A DNA stretch of 64,000 bases from Wolfiporia cocos. Lineage: Eukaryota > Basidiomycota > Agaricomycetes > Polyporales > Phaeolaceae. Under the pieces are notes generated by a model that ran no database searches, had not been told where the DNA came from, and saw nothing but the letters and a program-made list of their open reading frames with translations. Made by a program: the position numbers and the translations under genes. The stretch covers positions 124,001 through 188,000 of the forward strand of contig JACCLO010000010.1 in assembly GCA_029448655.1 (NCBI GenBank). The letters are read 5' to 3'. Each line of letters starts with the position of its first letter. Positions within the stretch are counted from its first letter, which is position 1. Shown piece after piece: positions 1 through 9,380 of the stretch.

Positions 1-521
1 TGGAGAGGCTTCTTCTTCCCGAAAACGAGGGAAGGGTCGAGAATCTTGTGGTTGGTCGGAACGGGAGGTCCGACCGCCGGGCTGGAGAGACGGAGGGCCA
101 GTGAAGAAGTTGCTTGCTTTAGCTTCCTTGGCGGCTTGTTTGGCGGCGATTCGCTTATTCAGCTTATCGCGGGCGAGCTTGAGCTTGTTGAGTTCGCGGA
201 GTTCGATTAAGTTTCTCCATTGCGGTAATGGAAGCAGGCTAGCTTCTCTTCCTCTGTCCAGATTACGCTTGGCGAGCTGGAACTGGTTTGGGAGGTCGAG
301 GAGCGGGTTTCCCAGCCTCAGCGATGTGCTTTGGCATGTGGACGGGAATCTCCCAAAGATGGAGCTTCCCGGTGTAATCTTCTTTTACAGGAAGGGTGTA
401 GGTGACGTCCTCTGCCCGAGGAATGTCGGTGGTGTCGATGCGGCTGAGAAGGGACCGCTTCGCCGGCTTAACGTAGGGGGCAGTAGAGGAACCACGGGTG
501 CGACAGGGTAACGCGGGGCAT
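1..521 (-). pseudogene. ORF1-like protein of element X, frameshifted and cut by the window edge
   Basis: No known function. The minus strand encodes a segment with GKLHLWEIPVHMPKH, which matches the N-terminal motif of the other ORF1 proteins here (GKPELWDIP in Y, GEREEWHIA in F1). A lysine/arginine-rich helical stretch, LNKLKLARDKLNKRIAAKQ, corresponds to the coiled-coil part of F1 ORF1. A possible ATG lies at 521, but at least two frame changes are needed to connect the pieces, so this copy is broken. The reading frame stays open to position 1. Confidence 0.55.
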
Positions 522-1530
522 GATTCTAGAAAGTGCAGCTTTCATGAGAAACTAAGTTTCCCAGTGATACGTCCAAGAACAGGAATAAAAGGGGATTATG
601 TAAGGTAGGGTAGTGGACTCCTTTTCAGGAGCGAAGAAGGTGTACTACGGGGCATAATTACTCTTATGTTGCGCGCAAACCCTGTGCCGAGACGGCGCGG
701 ATATTCGCATGACCCTATCGGTCAGAGGCGCCGACTCCAGGGGTAGAGTTGCTGACTGCCAGGCCGGTTCCTGGGTCAGATGATTGGGATTCGGATACAC
801 GACACCGCCCCGGAGGGACGATGCCGGAAAGTGGCTGGGATTTTACATCCCTTAGCCTATCCATGCTTCAACAGTGAGGTTGCCGTCTACAGACTATCAC
901 GGGGACTTTTTCAGGACATTGGAATACCATCGCGTCCACAGGTAAGTGGATTAGCCCTAAGGCGCGCAAGTGTACCCCTTTGCCCTCTTTGACCCCATGA
1001 CGTGCACGCCGAACTGCCCGGAGGACTTATGTTTTGTGGCTACCGCACTTGTCCTTTGGCAGGATTATCCGAAGATGATCCCCCTCACCGCTTTTCCCAT
1101 AACGGGTTCAAAGCAGGTCCCTTACGCCTGGGAGGCGGCTTTGGAAAATTCCCATGCCATCATAATGATGACCCTGTGGATAGTGATGGGGCGTTGAATA
1201 ACGCTTGCCATGACAGGGGGTTGGGCGCACACAGGCAGACCGTCCCCTTTTCTCCACAGGCGGGTCTTAACCGCGCATAGTCCAAGCTTGTCAGCGAGGA
1301 CCATGTCTCCTTGACCCTGGAGTCCGGGTTAGGTAGACCTCCTGCCTAAAAAGGCGGTGTGGCTTCCCTGGTTGCCAATCCTCTGTCGAGGATGGCGATG
1401 TATCCCCCAGATCTCAACTATCACCCCAATCGCCTTGTCAGGCAGAAAGGGATGTGCGCAGCAACAAGTAATAGCCCCTGTAGGATAGAAACCCAGACCC
1501 AAGCGCAAGCGCAAGGGCGGGGGTAGGGGG
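522..1530 (-). other. Untranslated leader of element X
   Basis: This is the region between primer site and ORF1. I see no coding potential on either strand beyond short chance ORFs. The segment near 1391-1410 (GATGTATCCCCCAGATC) recurs near 4139 in the leader of Y, showing that the leaders are homologous. Confidence 0.5.
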
Positions 1531-1542
1531 TAGATTTGTTCT
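1531..1542 (-). other. Self-primer binding site of element X
   Basis: Minus strand AGAACAAATCTA lies 2 nt inside the 5' LTR. Its exact complement TAGATTTGTTCT is in the LTR (1668-1679), about 33 nt after the TATA box. This arrangement fits Tf1-type self-priming, in which the 5' end of the element's own mRNA primes reverse transcription. I see no tRNA-type TGG primer site. Confidence 0.6.
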
Positions 1543-1544
1543 TA

Positions 1545-2242
1545 TGACACAGACTAGACTGTGGGACTCACACTATAACCTTATAAGCGACTTTGAAGGA
1601 GTTGCTGGAGGTTGGTGAGGAGACTAGTGGGCGCAAGCAGAGATGTTATGTGACTGTGCGAATGCAGAGAACAAATCTAAGGCTTATCATAGCGATAGCC
1701 CTACTTATATACATGCGTTGTTTGGTTACCAGTAAGGGAGCCAAACATTAAGACGGTCTGTGCGCAGACATAACTAATACAGCTAAGTCGTAAACTACAG
1801 TAGACCATGTGCGCCGGTAATGGCCGCACCAGTAAGAAACAGTGTTTGGACCGTGGGTCCATGTTGTGGAAGTGGCGTTGCTACGTTAGTAAGCCATGCT
1901 CGTGATAACTATATACCGGTATCGGGATATGAGTAATACTAAGGGCATTGGCATGTGATAACGAGCGGGCCGCTTATCTACTTGTACTGACATAGCCCGG
2001 TATCGGGATATGAGTAAGGCGCGTGACACCGGAGGTTAGTCCGCTGAGTCATTGACGCGTATGAACGTATTATGTACGTGTTGTTATGACAGGTGGACGT
2101 ATACCGCGTTGTGTACGTGTTGTTTGGTTGCGTGTACGTGTAGACGGGCGCTTAGCAGCGTAAACGTCTACAAGGTCGTAGAAATACCAGATAAATAGGT
2201 AAAAATACGGGAAAAATAGTGGCATGTCCCAAATCTGTGACA
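1545..2242 (-). repeat. 5' LTR of element X (698 bp)
   Basis: On the minus strand it runs TGTCACAG...GTGTCA. It holds a TATA box (TATATAAG, plus-strand 1704-1711), an imperfect inverted repeat TAGGGCT/AGCCTTA just downstream, and the presumed start site at the primer match 1668-1679. The A/T-rich start with CTATTTTTCCCGTATTTTTACC resembles the U3 start of F1. A 21-bp direct repeat (CCGGTATCGGGATATGAGTA) occurs at 1916 and 1998. Confidence 0.65.
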
Positions 2243-2765
2243 TGTTGTATGCGTCCCCGGCTACCTCGAATTCCTCCCTGATGGGTAGGACTTCTTGGCT
2301 GTCGAACTCCAGGGCTGTGTAGTCGCCATATCTAGGCCGCAACTGCTTGTTCCCGATAAGGGGACCCGAGAAGGCGGATGGCCATTGCTTCATTGGGGGG
2401 AGCCGTGGTCGCGAAGTTGTACGGGGGCCGGGTGTGCGTGAGACACGTTGGACGGGCGTGGGGGAGATGGTTTGCTCCGGGGTGTGCATGGGTGTGTTGA
2501 CCACGGTGCGGGAACCGGAAGCTTCGGGTTGGGTGGTCTGCAACATTGCTAAAAACCTGGTGAGCACTTGTTTGATAAAAGCGTGGGAATCCCTGTAAGA
2601 GGAGGAGAACCGAGGCAGAAAGATAACGTAATTACTAAAATTATCTACTGCCATATCTTGTGCCTTTCTTGAGCCCGAGCTTGAGGTCACACGATAAGAA
2701 GCGTTAAAGCAAGACCCCTTATCAGGTGGTCTGCGAGGGTTTACATTTGGTGGACCGGGAACCAT
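2243..2765 (-). pseudogene. N-terminal fragment of ORF2 (gag-like) of element Y
   Basis: The frame opens at an ATG (2765) lying 25 nt before the ORF1 stop, so the two ORFs overlap. The open frame runs on to 2070, but everything beyond 2243 is LTR sequence of X read by chance. The real part is Pro/Thr/Ser-rich (PMHTPEQTISPTPVQRVS), like the region of F1 Gag around residues 160-200. The capsid-like domain and zinc knuckle are missing. Identification as gag rests on position and composition only. Confidence 0.5.
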
Positions 2766-3643
2766 ACATTGAGGGCGTTGAGCCCCCGTATAATACGTTG
2801 TATGTGCTCCCTATCTACGCTAGGATACCCAGTCATGAAGTTCCCTACAATCTTACAGTTCTTAACTAACAGCCGCATCTGGCTGTTGTCGATCCTATCC
2901 ATGAGTACCACCTCGATGAATCCCTTACATACTGTCTGGAGGTCCCACAAGAGGTTGGTTACCTCGTAGGTGGAGTGACCATTGCAGAGGTCTGAGTTCG
3001 CCACGATGCATGAGTACACCGGGGCGAGCACCTTGGCGGTCTCCAGTAGGATGGGTATCACCTTGGCACCCCAGTCGAACTTCTTCTCCGTGCAGGAGAT
3101 ATCAAATACGTTGAAGTCCTTCGGGATGTCGTAGAGGCGTTTCTCGGCCCACTCAGCCCGCGGCAAGCGGACGAGGTCGACGATCTTCTGGAGTTCGTCA
3201 GGCGTGAGAATGCGGTTCATAAGCAACTGATCGGGGGGCGGAGGGGCGCGTCGTGCGCGGGAAGCTGCGTTGGCCTCGACGTGGCGGGCTACTTCGGCTT
3301 CTTCCTCTAAGCGTCGCTCGCGGGCGCGCTTAGCAGAAAGGGCCGCGTACTCCCGCATGGCCTTAGCTTCTTCCTCCGCTATCTGCTGGTTCCTTGTTTT
3401 GATGGCTGCGGGGCCTAGGCAACGCCCGTGATACTTGGGCTTCCGGATGAGGTCTTCTACCTCCTTTCGGCTCTTGGACGGGATGTCCCAGAGCTCCGGT
3501 TTGCCGTTGGCCGCGTTGGTAACGACCATCTTATCCGGCATCTTGCCGGTGTCACCCTTCTGCTTCTGCTTCTTGACGATCGGGCCGGCCCTCAGGCGGG
3601 CCTCGACCATCTTGATGGACTTCTCTTGTCGCTCGGCAGGCAT
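2741..3643 (-). CDS. ORF1 protein of element Y (300 aa, unknown function)
   Basis: An intact 300-residue ORF with an ATG at 3643. The N-terminal part is basic. Residues about 45-60 hold NAANGKPELWDIP, an Arg/Glu-rich helical segment covers about 90-140, and near 165-200 comes a block AEWAEKR ... CTEKKFDW. The last block matches AEWVEKR ... CTEKKWDW of F1 ORF1, so the two are homologous although overall identity is low. It lies between leader and gag as in F1. I recognise no catalytic motif. A nucleic-acid-binding or virion accessory role is only a guess. Confidence 0.65.
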   Translation of the reverse strand: MPAERQEKSIKMVEARLRAGPIVKKQKQKGDTGKMPDKMVVTNAANGKPELWDIPSKSRKEVEDLIRKPKYHGRCLGPAAIKTRNQQIAEEEAKAMREYAALSAKRARERRLEEEAEVARHVEANAASRARRAPPPPDQLLMNRILTPDELQKIVDLVRLPRAEWAEKRLYDIPKDFNVFDISCTEKKFDWGAKVIPILLETAKVLAPVYSCIVANSDLCNGHSTYEVTNLLWDLQTVCKGFIEVVLMDRIDNSQMRLLVKNCKIVGNFMTGYPSVDREHIQRIIRGLNALNVWFPVHQM

Positions 3644-4247
3644 GGCTGTGTAACTACGTGAGAAAGCTGTACTACAACTATATAAAAAGGGTCCGGAAGC
3701 GGCCGTTCTTGATGCGGTAAGGTGTCATGTCGGTGTGTCAACGACGGCGTGCATCTCTCTCATACACGACTGGAGTGGAAGATACGTCGGGTCCCGCTTC
3801 CCTTGCGGTCCTGGTAACAGGCCAGATTAGGGTATTACACCCATGGTGGCTAGCCGCAGCACTCCCAAACGTCCACCGCAGGCAAGTCAGCCGCCGCTAA
3901 GAAGCGGTGACCGGGAGATCCCGTTAAGGTTCAAACCCATATGGTCATTAGGCCGGCAAGCCGGGTTTTAGTCTGGTTCCCGAAGGAACGAGGCTGTGTC
4001 CTTACGTCTGGACAATAAACGTGTTACTAAGTAACGGGGATAGGTCTGGGCGTCGCCCAAGTCTGATCCACCGCCGCCGTTCACATTAATGGCCCTTTGC
4101 AGGTGCCACTAATAACCTATTGAATGGCTGGTCGTCGCCATGTATCCCCCAGATCCCAATACAAAAAATACCTGTAAAGGGATAGACACCAAACCGTCGG
4201 CCTAAAAACACAAATCCCCAGGGCCAAAAGGCCGGGGGGCGATGAAA
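3644..4247 (-). other. Leader of element Y, no gene seen
   Basis: About 600 nt between primer site and ORF1. It shares GCCATGTATCCCCCAGATCC with the leader of X. No supported ORF. Confidence 0.45.
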
Positions 4248-4258
4248 AGAATAGTTCT
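4248..4258 (-). other. Self-primer binding site of element Y
   Basis: Minus strand AGAACTATTCT lies 2 nt inside the LTR end and is exactly complementary to AGAATAGTTCT in the same LTR (plus-strand 5033-5043). That match begins about 34 nt downstream of the TATA box. This is the same self-priming design as in X and F1, with an unrelated primer sequence. Confidence 0.65.
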
Positions 4259-4260
4259 AA

Positions 4261-5528
4261 TGACGCAGACACTCACTAAGACTGAAATATAAGTGTTGAG
4301 GGGCGGTGTCGATAAAGGTGAGGTGTAAGAGTCAAACAGTTGTTAAGAGCAACTAGTCGATTGTCGAGGAGACTGACACGGAAACCATCCGTGCCACCCG
4401 TCCTAACGGGGAACCCCCTATATCCGCCCTATCCTATCTCCAATAGCCCCCCACCCTCCAAATGGCGGAGAACAAGAAGGCACCTCTATTGAGAGGTCCT
4501 GCCGTATTGCCTGAGGTACCGACCCATGAGTGTACCGGTACGCCCCCAGACTAGCAAGTAATAGAAAAGAGACAAGGTGGATGCAATGAATAGAGGCCCC
4601 CACGCCCAAGTAGGACGCAGCAGGCTTTGTCGTCAAGGACCCTGCACGCGAAGACAAGCAGCAGAGGGATATGTGAAAGAGGTGACCAGGGGACACGCCC
4701 CCTAGGCCAAAATCTTAAGTCTGAGGAGTATCCTCAGACGTCGCCAGTTTATATACATGTAGGAGTCCTCTAGCTAAGACCTTTTGTCTACCCTAAAGAG
4801 ACGGTCTGTGCGTAATCAGGATCATGTGCCTACAGTAACAACTAAGTAACGTCCATGTGATGAGGTAACTACCGTGACTCAAGACGAGACAACGTGACCT
4901 TTAGAGATAACGAGATAAGATGAAGACTTATCTACCTATGCACGTGATACCTCCAATGTCAGTCTAACGAGTCTAAAAATCGGAATAAAAAGCGCAAAAA
5001 TAGGGGAAAATCACAAATTATTTCTTGTGACAAGAACTATTCTGAGTCTACAACGTACTCAGAGGCCAGCTTATATACATGAAGGGTAAGACCCGTAACA
5101 CCGTAGGTAAGACTAGTGATACCGCAGGGCGTAGGGTTATGTACCGGTAATGGTACGACCCGAAGCTTGTGATAGTTCCAAAGGTCGCTGACTGAGCATA
5201 AGGCTACAGCATGTGACGTGAGTTAGCCCGCTGACTGAGCGTGAGCCAGCGGCAGGTGACGCGAGTCACTAGAAAGCCATGTGACATGTGGCAACGTATG
5301 TTGTGAACTCTTTGTAGGGTCACGTGCAGGAAAGATAAGATAGGTCTACAGATTAAGACGAGGCGCCGTGATAGGCGCTGAGCTAACGTGCACAAGAGAT
5401 AATATAAGAGTTATCTACGAGAGTGAGATAAGGGTGAGACATAACGTGATACGGAAAGCGAGTAGAACGAGCTGTAGAAAATCAGAGAAAATAGGGAAAA
5501 ATAGGGAAAAATAAGAGAAACCGTGACA
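4261..5528 (-). repeat. 5' LTR of element Y (family F3), split by a solo LTR
   Basis: The minus-strand ends are TGTCACGG (at 5528) and TCTGCGTCA (at 4261). Without the insertion at 4374-5032 it is about 605 bp, matching the 603-bp F3 solo LTR at 59977. The TATA box is at plus-strand 5071-5077 and an inverted repeat TCTGAGT/ACTCAGA lies between TATA and primer match. Confidence 0.7.
4374..5032 (-). repeat. Solo LTR of family F2 (659 bp) inside the LTR of Y
   Basis: Ends are TGTCACAAGAAATAATTTG (at 5032) and CCGTGTCA (at 4374), nearly the same sequence as the F2 solo LTR at 26707-27362. The duplicated target is AGAAC at 5033, with AGAC on the left side, apparently one base lost. The insertion point falls exactly at the presumed transcription start of Y. 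Confidence 0.75.
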
Positions 5529-5671
5529 CCTTGGTGGACACCATCACCCATGCATTGAGTTTGGTACCTATCACAGACTGACCCGGTGTACCACTATATG
5601 TCATATATCCCTATATCCTACCATGCTAGGAGGGAATGGTGAAGCCTCAAGAGGTTGACATGGAGTCAGGC
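5529..5671. other. Short unassigned stretch between two F3 LTRs
   Basis: No ORF or clean repeat boundary is visible. Probably the remainder of an older LTR. Confidence 0.3.
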
Positions 5672-6258
5672 TGACGCAGACACTCACTTATAACAAATAA
5701 GAGTTGAGGGGCGGTGTCGATAAGAGAGTTAAGTCAAGTCAAGCAGTTGTTAATGAGCAACTAGTCGATTGTCGAAGAGAACTATTCTGAGTCTACAACG
5801 TACTCAGAGCCCAGCTTATATACATGTAGGGATAGACCCGTAACACCATAGGGAGGACTAATGCCACTGCAGGGTGTAGGGTTGAGTACCGGTAATGGTA
5901 CGTCCCGAAGCTTGTGATAAGCGTAACATGTGAAACGGCTAGTACAATAACCGTAAGCTTGTGATAGTCTCTATAGGCCGCTGACTGAGCGTAAGGCAGC
6001 GGCAGGTGACCGTAAGGTCTGCAAGCCATGTGACGTGTGGCAACATTGTATGTAACTCTTTGTATGGTCACGTGCAAGAAAGATAGATGCAAGGTCTAGA
6101 TAAGACGTAGTGCCGGTATAGGCGCTGTGCTGATTGCTAGAGATGAGATATCCGGTAACCACGTGACGGAGAAAGGCGAGTGCAACGAGTCGTAGAAAAT
6201 CAGGAAAAATAGGAATAAATCTGGGAAAATTAGTAGAAGACTAAGGAAAACTGTGACA
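5672..6258 (-). repeat. Solo LTR of family F3 (587 bp), TSD CAGGC
   Basis: Close in sequence to the LTR of element Y. Exact 5-bp duplications CAGGC flank it (5667-5671 and 6259-6263), and there is no internal region, so it is a solo LTR on the minus strand. It contains a TATA box and an inverted repeat upstream of AGAATAGTTCT. Confidence 0.85.
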
Positions 6259-6263
6259 CAGGC

Positions 6264-7089
6264 ACACTCAAGAGGATAGTAGCACAGCAGATGAGAGTCA
6301 GAGAGAGGGGACACACCCCCACGATGACAATAACGAGTCTGGGGAGTAAGCCCCAGATGACATGCACTATATACATGAAGTTACACTACTTAGTAGAAGG
6401 CCTGCCCTAAAGGCGTGGCCTGTGTGCAAGCTAGCACACACCAATCTACTAGTCATGTGAGTAGGTAACTGTAGGCGCTATCCATGTGACCTAAGAGCAG
6501 GCGAGTATGTGAGTATCTAGATGGTCATGTGACTATGGGACATAAGGCCCTTAGTTTGAGCCTGCAAGAACACATAAAATATGTCACAAATAGGGGGGGG
6601 TAACCCTTAGTGTAAAATCTGTGACAACACAGCATGACAATAAAGAGAGTATATTCTACCCTATGTCAAGAATACTAGATCTGAGCTGTAAGGCTCAGAA
6701 CCTTAGGGTATAAGTACATGTGGTGTAGTGGTTACTTCTAGCCTACCTTAAACTACATAGTCCATGTGTGGCCTGTAAGGGGGTAACTATGGGTCATCAT
6801 CACGCACCTATGTTTCAGATGTAAGTACTGAGTGCTGACCAGGTGGCTGTACCTATAGACATCTAATCTTATCCATCAAAGGTGCATCATCAGAGGAGGT
6901 GCTGATGCAGTGCTAATCCCCATGCTAGGCCTTGGGATGCTTGTGCAGAGCCCAATAATTCACCTAAAACCCTAGGAAATCGAGATAAGTGCCCAGACTT
7001 TTGTCTTGTGACAGGTAGAAGGCAAGCCCCAGGGCATAAGCCCTGAATGCCTTGAATAGTATTTCTGAGATGTAAGCCTCAGAATATTA
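6264..7089 (-). repeat. Degenerate LTR remnants
   Basis: Two minus-strand LTR starts can be seen, TGTCACAGATTTTACAC at 6626 and TGTCACAAGACAAAAG at 7013, with TATA-like motifs further in. Matching far ends and duplications could not be found, so these are old or rearranged copies. No gene is visible. Confidence 0.45.
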
Positions 7090-7152
7090 TGTCACAAGAG
7101 ATCCCAGGTTTAGTCACCTAGGATTCCCCTTCATAAAGATGAACATCATGCC

Positions 7153-7771
7153 TGTCACAAGAATTCTCCTAGTTTCCCTATATTTCTTACTATTTTTCCG
7201 GCAATTCTACGAATTATCTACGACTTTCTAGACCAATAACTAGCTTATCTGGTTCATAAGTTTACGGTTACATACGTGCCGAATGATGGCCGCGTTATCT
7301 CCCGTAACGACGGTCTTATCTTATCACTAGTAGTTACCATCAGTCACATGTCTAGTTCCAGCCAATCGGACATTCCGTCCGGAAGCAGTCAGCGTATAAA
7401 CGTCAGCGGACCGGGTTTTGGTCACGCCCCGTCTTTGTAATGACAAGAGCGCAATACGCCATTCGTGCGGCCTACGCCGCCTTTCTATATCCCGGTTTTG
7501 ATCGGCATATGTATTTATCGTATATTACTAAGTACTTAGGTACCTGGGGACTTGTACATACGAATACGGACATTAGTATTATCTAATAAGACTGTTAGGG
7601 GTCTTATTTATCATGTATATATACTAGACTTGCTGAGCGCTATTGCCTCAGTTCTATTCATTGCATTCATACTACGAGTTAACCACTCAACGTATCCTGC
7701 TTAACATCTACTTATCCCTTGCCTAACCAGCAAAACCAAGAACATTACAAGTAAGTTGTTATCTTGTGTTA
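7153..7771 (+). repeat. 5' LTR of F1 copy 1 (619 bp)
   Basis: Ends are TGTCACAAG and CTTGTGTTA, an imperfect inverted terminal pair. The TATA box TATATATA is at 7616-7623. The presumed start site A7650 lies 34 nt downstream. An inverted repeat CTGAG/CTCAG spans 7633-7651. Confidence 0.95.
7616..7661 (+). promoter_or_regulatory. Core promoter and self-primer of F1
   Basis: The TATA box (7616-7623) is followed by an inverted repeat (7633-7637 with 7647-7651) and by AGTTCTATTCAT (7650-7661). The last sequence is the exact complement of the primer site at 7773-7784. The 34-nt TATA spacing makes A7650 a plausible transcript 5' end. Confidence 0.65.
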
Positions 7772-7772
7772 T

Positions 7773-7784
7773 ATGAATAGAACT
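7773..7784 (+). other. Self-primer binding site of F1 (Tf1-type)
   Basis: ATGAATAGAACT starts 2 nt after the LTR. It pairs over all 12 nt with the predicted 5' end of the element's own RNA. The flanking bases differ between copies (ACTCGC here, ACTTGC in copy 2), but the 12-nt core is unchanged in all three 5' ends seen in the window. Confidence 0.7.
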
Positions 7785-8472
7785 CGCTTTCGCCCCCGCC
7801 CTCTTTGAGGGTCTGGGATTTTTTCTTCTTAGGGGTTTTCGTCGCCGTCTGCGCACCCCTGCTCGCCGCCAGGCAGCGGGGTATCCTTAGTGGGCTCTGG
7901 GGGATCACCGCCTTCGGGCAAATAGCCGGACCGTAGGCTTAAGCGGAACCAGGGGACTGGCTGCCAAGCCTTTCCCCATATGTTGGGAATCGATGGCAAC
8001 GGTGTAAACTCTTGACCGGGCCGGAGACGACCTTCTCGCCTATCCCCAGGCGCACAGGGGCCACTCTATTTAGAGTTGGGATGGTGGGCACGAGTTGCCC
8101 TGCCTAGAACCGCTGCCGATACGGCTTCAGAACGATAGAGTTCTGGCCTTGGCGCCCTCTAAGTCCCTCAGGGCATGGGTTTGGTTTAAACACTGGCAGC
8201 CACCTAACTGGAGTGAGGCGTGGGCACATGCGGGGTGTAATACCCCAAATCCTGCATTCCCAGGCGTCAAGGGAAGACGACCTGCTGTATCCCCCACCTG
8301 GTAGCGTGAGAGAGACGCCATCCAGTCGCCGACACTAACTCCGGTCGAGGGCGGAGCGCCCATTGACGCCGGAGGATAAGCGCACGACACATCAAGAAGC
8401 GACGATAAGCCCCGACAGAAGACCGCGTGATTTCCACTAGAATAGCTTACTTAGACTTCTTTTTACGTAGTC
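7785..8472 (+). other. Leader of F1, no gene supported
   Basis: About 690 nt, GC-rich, conserved in the copies at 45613-46300 and 47441-48127. Short ORFs on both strands are overlapping chance frames. Confidence 0.5.
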
Positions 8473-9288
8473 ATGCCGAAAGCACCACGTTTCACGGTTA
8501 CTCCGAGAAACGCCGCTACGGGGGAGCGCGAGGAATGGCACATTGCCGCCTCTAAATCGCTCGAAGACCGCATTTCCGCGGTCACAGCCCCAAAGCGAGG
8601 AAAGTCCCGAAAGGGCAAAGACGTCTTCTACAAGAAGCCGAACCCCGACCCGGAGGAGATCCGAAGGGTCAACCACGAGGCCGCCCTCGACGACATCAGG
8701 CGAAAGAAGCTCAACAAGCTTCTCCGACAGAAGGAGAAGCTCGAGGCTCGGATCCAGAAACAAAGCCTGGATCAGCTAATCGCCGAGGCAGCCAGGAAGA
8801 GGGTTGAGGAAGAGAGAATGGTGAGGAGCCTTCGGGAGCGAATTGAGCCCCCAAAGAAGTCGCTGTTAGAGAGAGTGGAGGAGCTTAGGATGCCAGCCGA
8901 GTGGGTCGAGAAACGGGGTCTTGCGAACCCCAGGGACGTCCACTGCACGGAGAAGAAGTGGGACTGGTTCTTGGACGTCGACAAACAGATGAACGCCGCC
9001 CACAAAAATCTTTTCCGCCTATGGAAAGTCCCCGACGCAACCACCACGGCCCCTATCATAGCAAAATTCACCACCCTCATCACCGACTTCGACGATCTCT
9101 CCACACACCTGGAGCAAAGGGTCCGTCAGGACTCCATGAAGAACGAAGACCTCCGCCGCCTCGAAAAATATCTCAGGAGGGTGGAGCACGTTTTTGGAGA
9201 CCTAGACGTGAAACAGCACGTTACGTACTTAAAGACACATTTAGTACATAGCGGTCTCAACTTCGACCTTGGCAAACCCCAGCTGTAG
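8473..9288 (+). CDS. ORF1 protein of F1 (271 aa, unknown function)
   Basis: Starts at an ATG (8473) and ends in two adjacent TAG codons. Residues 1-25 form a short motif (FTVTPRNAATGEREEWHIA). Residues about 60-140 are very rich in Arg/Lys/Glu and predicted coiled coil. A conserved block AEWVEKR ... CTEKKWDWFLDV lies near 143-172, and the C-terminal 100 residues look alpha-helical. Homologues sit at the same place in X and Y, and a second intact copy is at 44797-45612. It precedes gag, an unusual position for an extra retrotransposon ORF. I recognise no enzyme family. Confidence 0.75.
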   Translation: MPKAPRFTVTPRNAATGEREEWHIAASKSLEDRISAVTAPKRGKSRKGKDVFYKKPNPDPEEIRRVNHEAALDDIRRKKLNKLLRQKEKLEARIQKQSLDQLIAEAARKRVEEERMVRSLRERIEPPKKSLLERVEELRMPAEWVEKRGLANPRDVHCTEKKWDWFLDVDKQMNAAHKNLFRLWKVPDATTTAPIIAKFTTLITDFDDLSTHLEQRVRQDSMKNEDLRRLEKYLRRVEHVFGDLDVKQHVTYLKTHLVHSGLNFDLGKPQL

Positions 9289-9296
9289 TAGATAGA

Positions 9297-9380
9297 AAGT
9301 CCTGAAAAGGCATTATTTTTGGTGCATGGCATTGATTGCGAAAAGTCCTGAAAAGGCACTTAAGTCCTGAAAAGGCACTT
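9297..9380 (+). repeat. Threefold AAGTCCTGAAAAGGCAYTT repeat between ORF1 and gag
   Basis: Copies start near 9297, 9343 and 9362, the last two directly adjacent. They fill most of the 149-nt gap between the ORF1 stop and the gag ATG. The same triplet is kept in copy 2 (about 44700-44790, minus strand). Function is unknown. Confidence 0.7.

Larger units (their letters stand above)
1..2242 (-). mobile_element. Element X: 5' part of a Ty3/gypsy-like LTR element, running off the left edge
   Basis: Read on the minus strand this is a 5' LTR (1545-2242), a 12-nt self-complementary primer site (1531-1542), a leader of about 1 kb and a broken ORF1 (1-521). Gag, pol and the 3' LTR would lie left of the window. 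Its LTR starts TGTCACAG at 2242 and interrupts the gag-like ORF of element Y, so X inserted into Y. No target-site duplication can be tested because the other end is missing. The order LTR, leader, ORF1 matches the complete F1 element at 7153-16808. Confidence 0.7.
2243..5528 (-). mobile_element. Element Y: 5' part of a Ty3/gypsy-like LTR element, truncated by X
   Basis: On the minus strand the order is 5' LTR (4261-5528, containing a solo LTR), primer site (4248-4258), leader (3644-4247), ORF1 (3643-2741) and the start of ORF2 (2765-2243). The rest was displaced by the insertion of X at 2242/2243. Its LTR defines family F3, which also appears as solo LTRs at 5672-6258 and 59977-60579. Confidence 0.7.

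Noticed and set aside
780..1304. Small overlapping ORFs in the leader of X and similar ones in the F1 leaders (8095-8390)
   Set aside because: Overlap each other on both strands, have no domain and lie in regions conserved as RNA leader rather than as protein.
2070..2242. C-terminal hydrophobic stretch (FFPYFYLFIWYFYDL) of the gag-like ORF of Y
   Set aside because: Looks like a membrane segment, but it is the A/T-rich start of the LTR of X read in frame.
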